From assembly GCA_937923795.1 (NCBI GenBank), contig CALDWI010000074.1, forward strand, positions 1 through 5,388: a stretch of 5,388 bases of DNA, written 5' to 3'. This DNA comes from an uncultured Collinsella sp. (GTDB lineage: Bacteria > Actinomycetota > Coriobacteriia > Coriobacteriales > Coriobacteriaceae). Under the pieces are notes generated by a model, which saw nothing but the letters and a program-made list of their open reading frames with translations, was not told the DNA's origin and searched no databases. This document shows, piece after piece, positions 5,267-5,388 of this stretch; positions within the stretch are counted from its first letter, which is position 1; each line of letters begins with the position of its first letter. The translations under genes and the position numbers were made by a program.

Positions 5267-5388
5267 CTAGCGCGCTGCGTACTCGAGCATACGGTCGAGC
5301 GTAAGTTTTGCCTGGTCGGCAGCCTCGTCCGAGACGCCGATCTGCACCTCGCCCTCGCCCGTCTCCAGGCAGCGCACGAGCTTTTCGA
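5267..5388 (-). CDS. nadA: Quinolinate synthase, C-terminal 39 residues, 5' part outside the window
   Basis: The reading frame entering from the right edge ends at a TAG (5267-5269) and encodes EKLVRCLETGEGEVQIGV followed by a segment ending LDRMLEYAAR. A hydrophobic strand of the form I-x-V followed by an amphipathic helix ending in RML resembles the C-terminus of NadA proteins. Position directly upstream of nadB and nadC in the same orientation strongly supports this. NadA is the [4Fe-4S] enzyme that condenses iminoaspartate with dihydroxyacetone phosphate to give quinolinate. Its cluster cysteines lie upstream and cannot be checked here, so the call rests on this short tail plus context. 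Confidence 0.85.
   Translation of the reverse strand, partial: EKLVRCLETGEGEVQIGVSDEAADQAKLTLDRMLEYAAR

Overview
The window reads as core chromosome of a high-GC anaerobic actinobacterium. The DnaK sequence, the nadA-nadB-nadC-niaR gene order, a small clostridial-type 2[4Fe-4S] ferredoxin and the GC-rich codon use fit class Coriobacteriia, most likely Collinsella or a close relative. That taxonomic call is inference; no database search was possible.

Layout. Positions 1-1379 (minus strand) hold the first 459 codons of dnaK, which runs off the left edge. Positions 1380-2037 are a 658-base divergent intergenic region between dnaK and a ferredoxin gene. From left to right it contains a dnaK leader hairpin, an AT-rich probable promoter zone with a short palindrome, one arm of a 12-base inverted repeat, three tandem 62-base repeat units, the other 12-base arm embedded in a terminator-like hairpin, and a convincing ferredoxin promoter. 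Positions 2038-2223 (plus strand) encode a 61-residue ferredoxin. A strong bidirectional terminator (2265-2302) and a separate 67-base stem-loop (2341-2407) separate it from the convergent NAD operon.

Positions 2425-5388 (minus strand) are the distal part of a de novo NAD operon: the 3' end of nadA, then nadB, nadC and niaR. NadB oxidises L-aspartate to iminoaspartate, NadA condenses this with dihydroxyacetone phosphate to quinolinate, and NadC converts quinolinate to nicotinate mononucleotide. NiaR is a niacin-responsive repressor, so the operon probably carries its own feedback regulator. nadB, nadC and niaR are very tightly packed (3-base gap, then a 1-base TAATG overlap). nadA and nadB are separated by 56 bases filled by a hairpin.

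The genes are conventional and I see no new multi-gene system. The least explained parts are non-coding: the 62-base alternating-orientation repeat array with its flanking inverted arms, the 67-base stem-loop, and the G-U-biased hairpin inside the nad operon. These look like repeat families or structured RNA elements that could be tested by searching related genomes.
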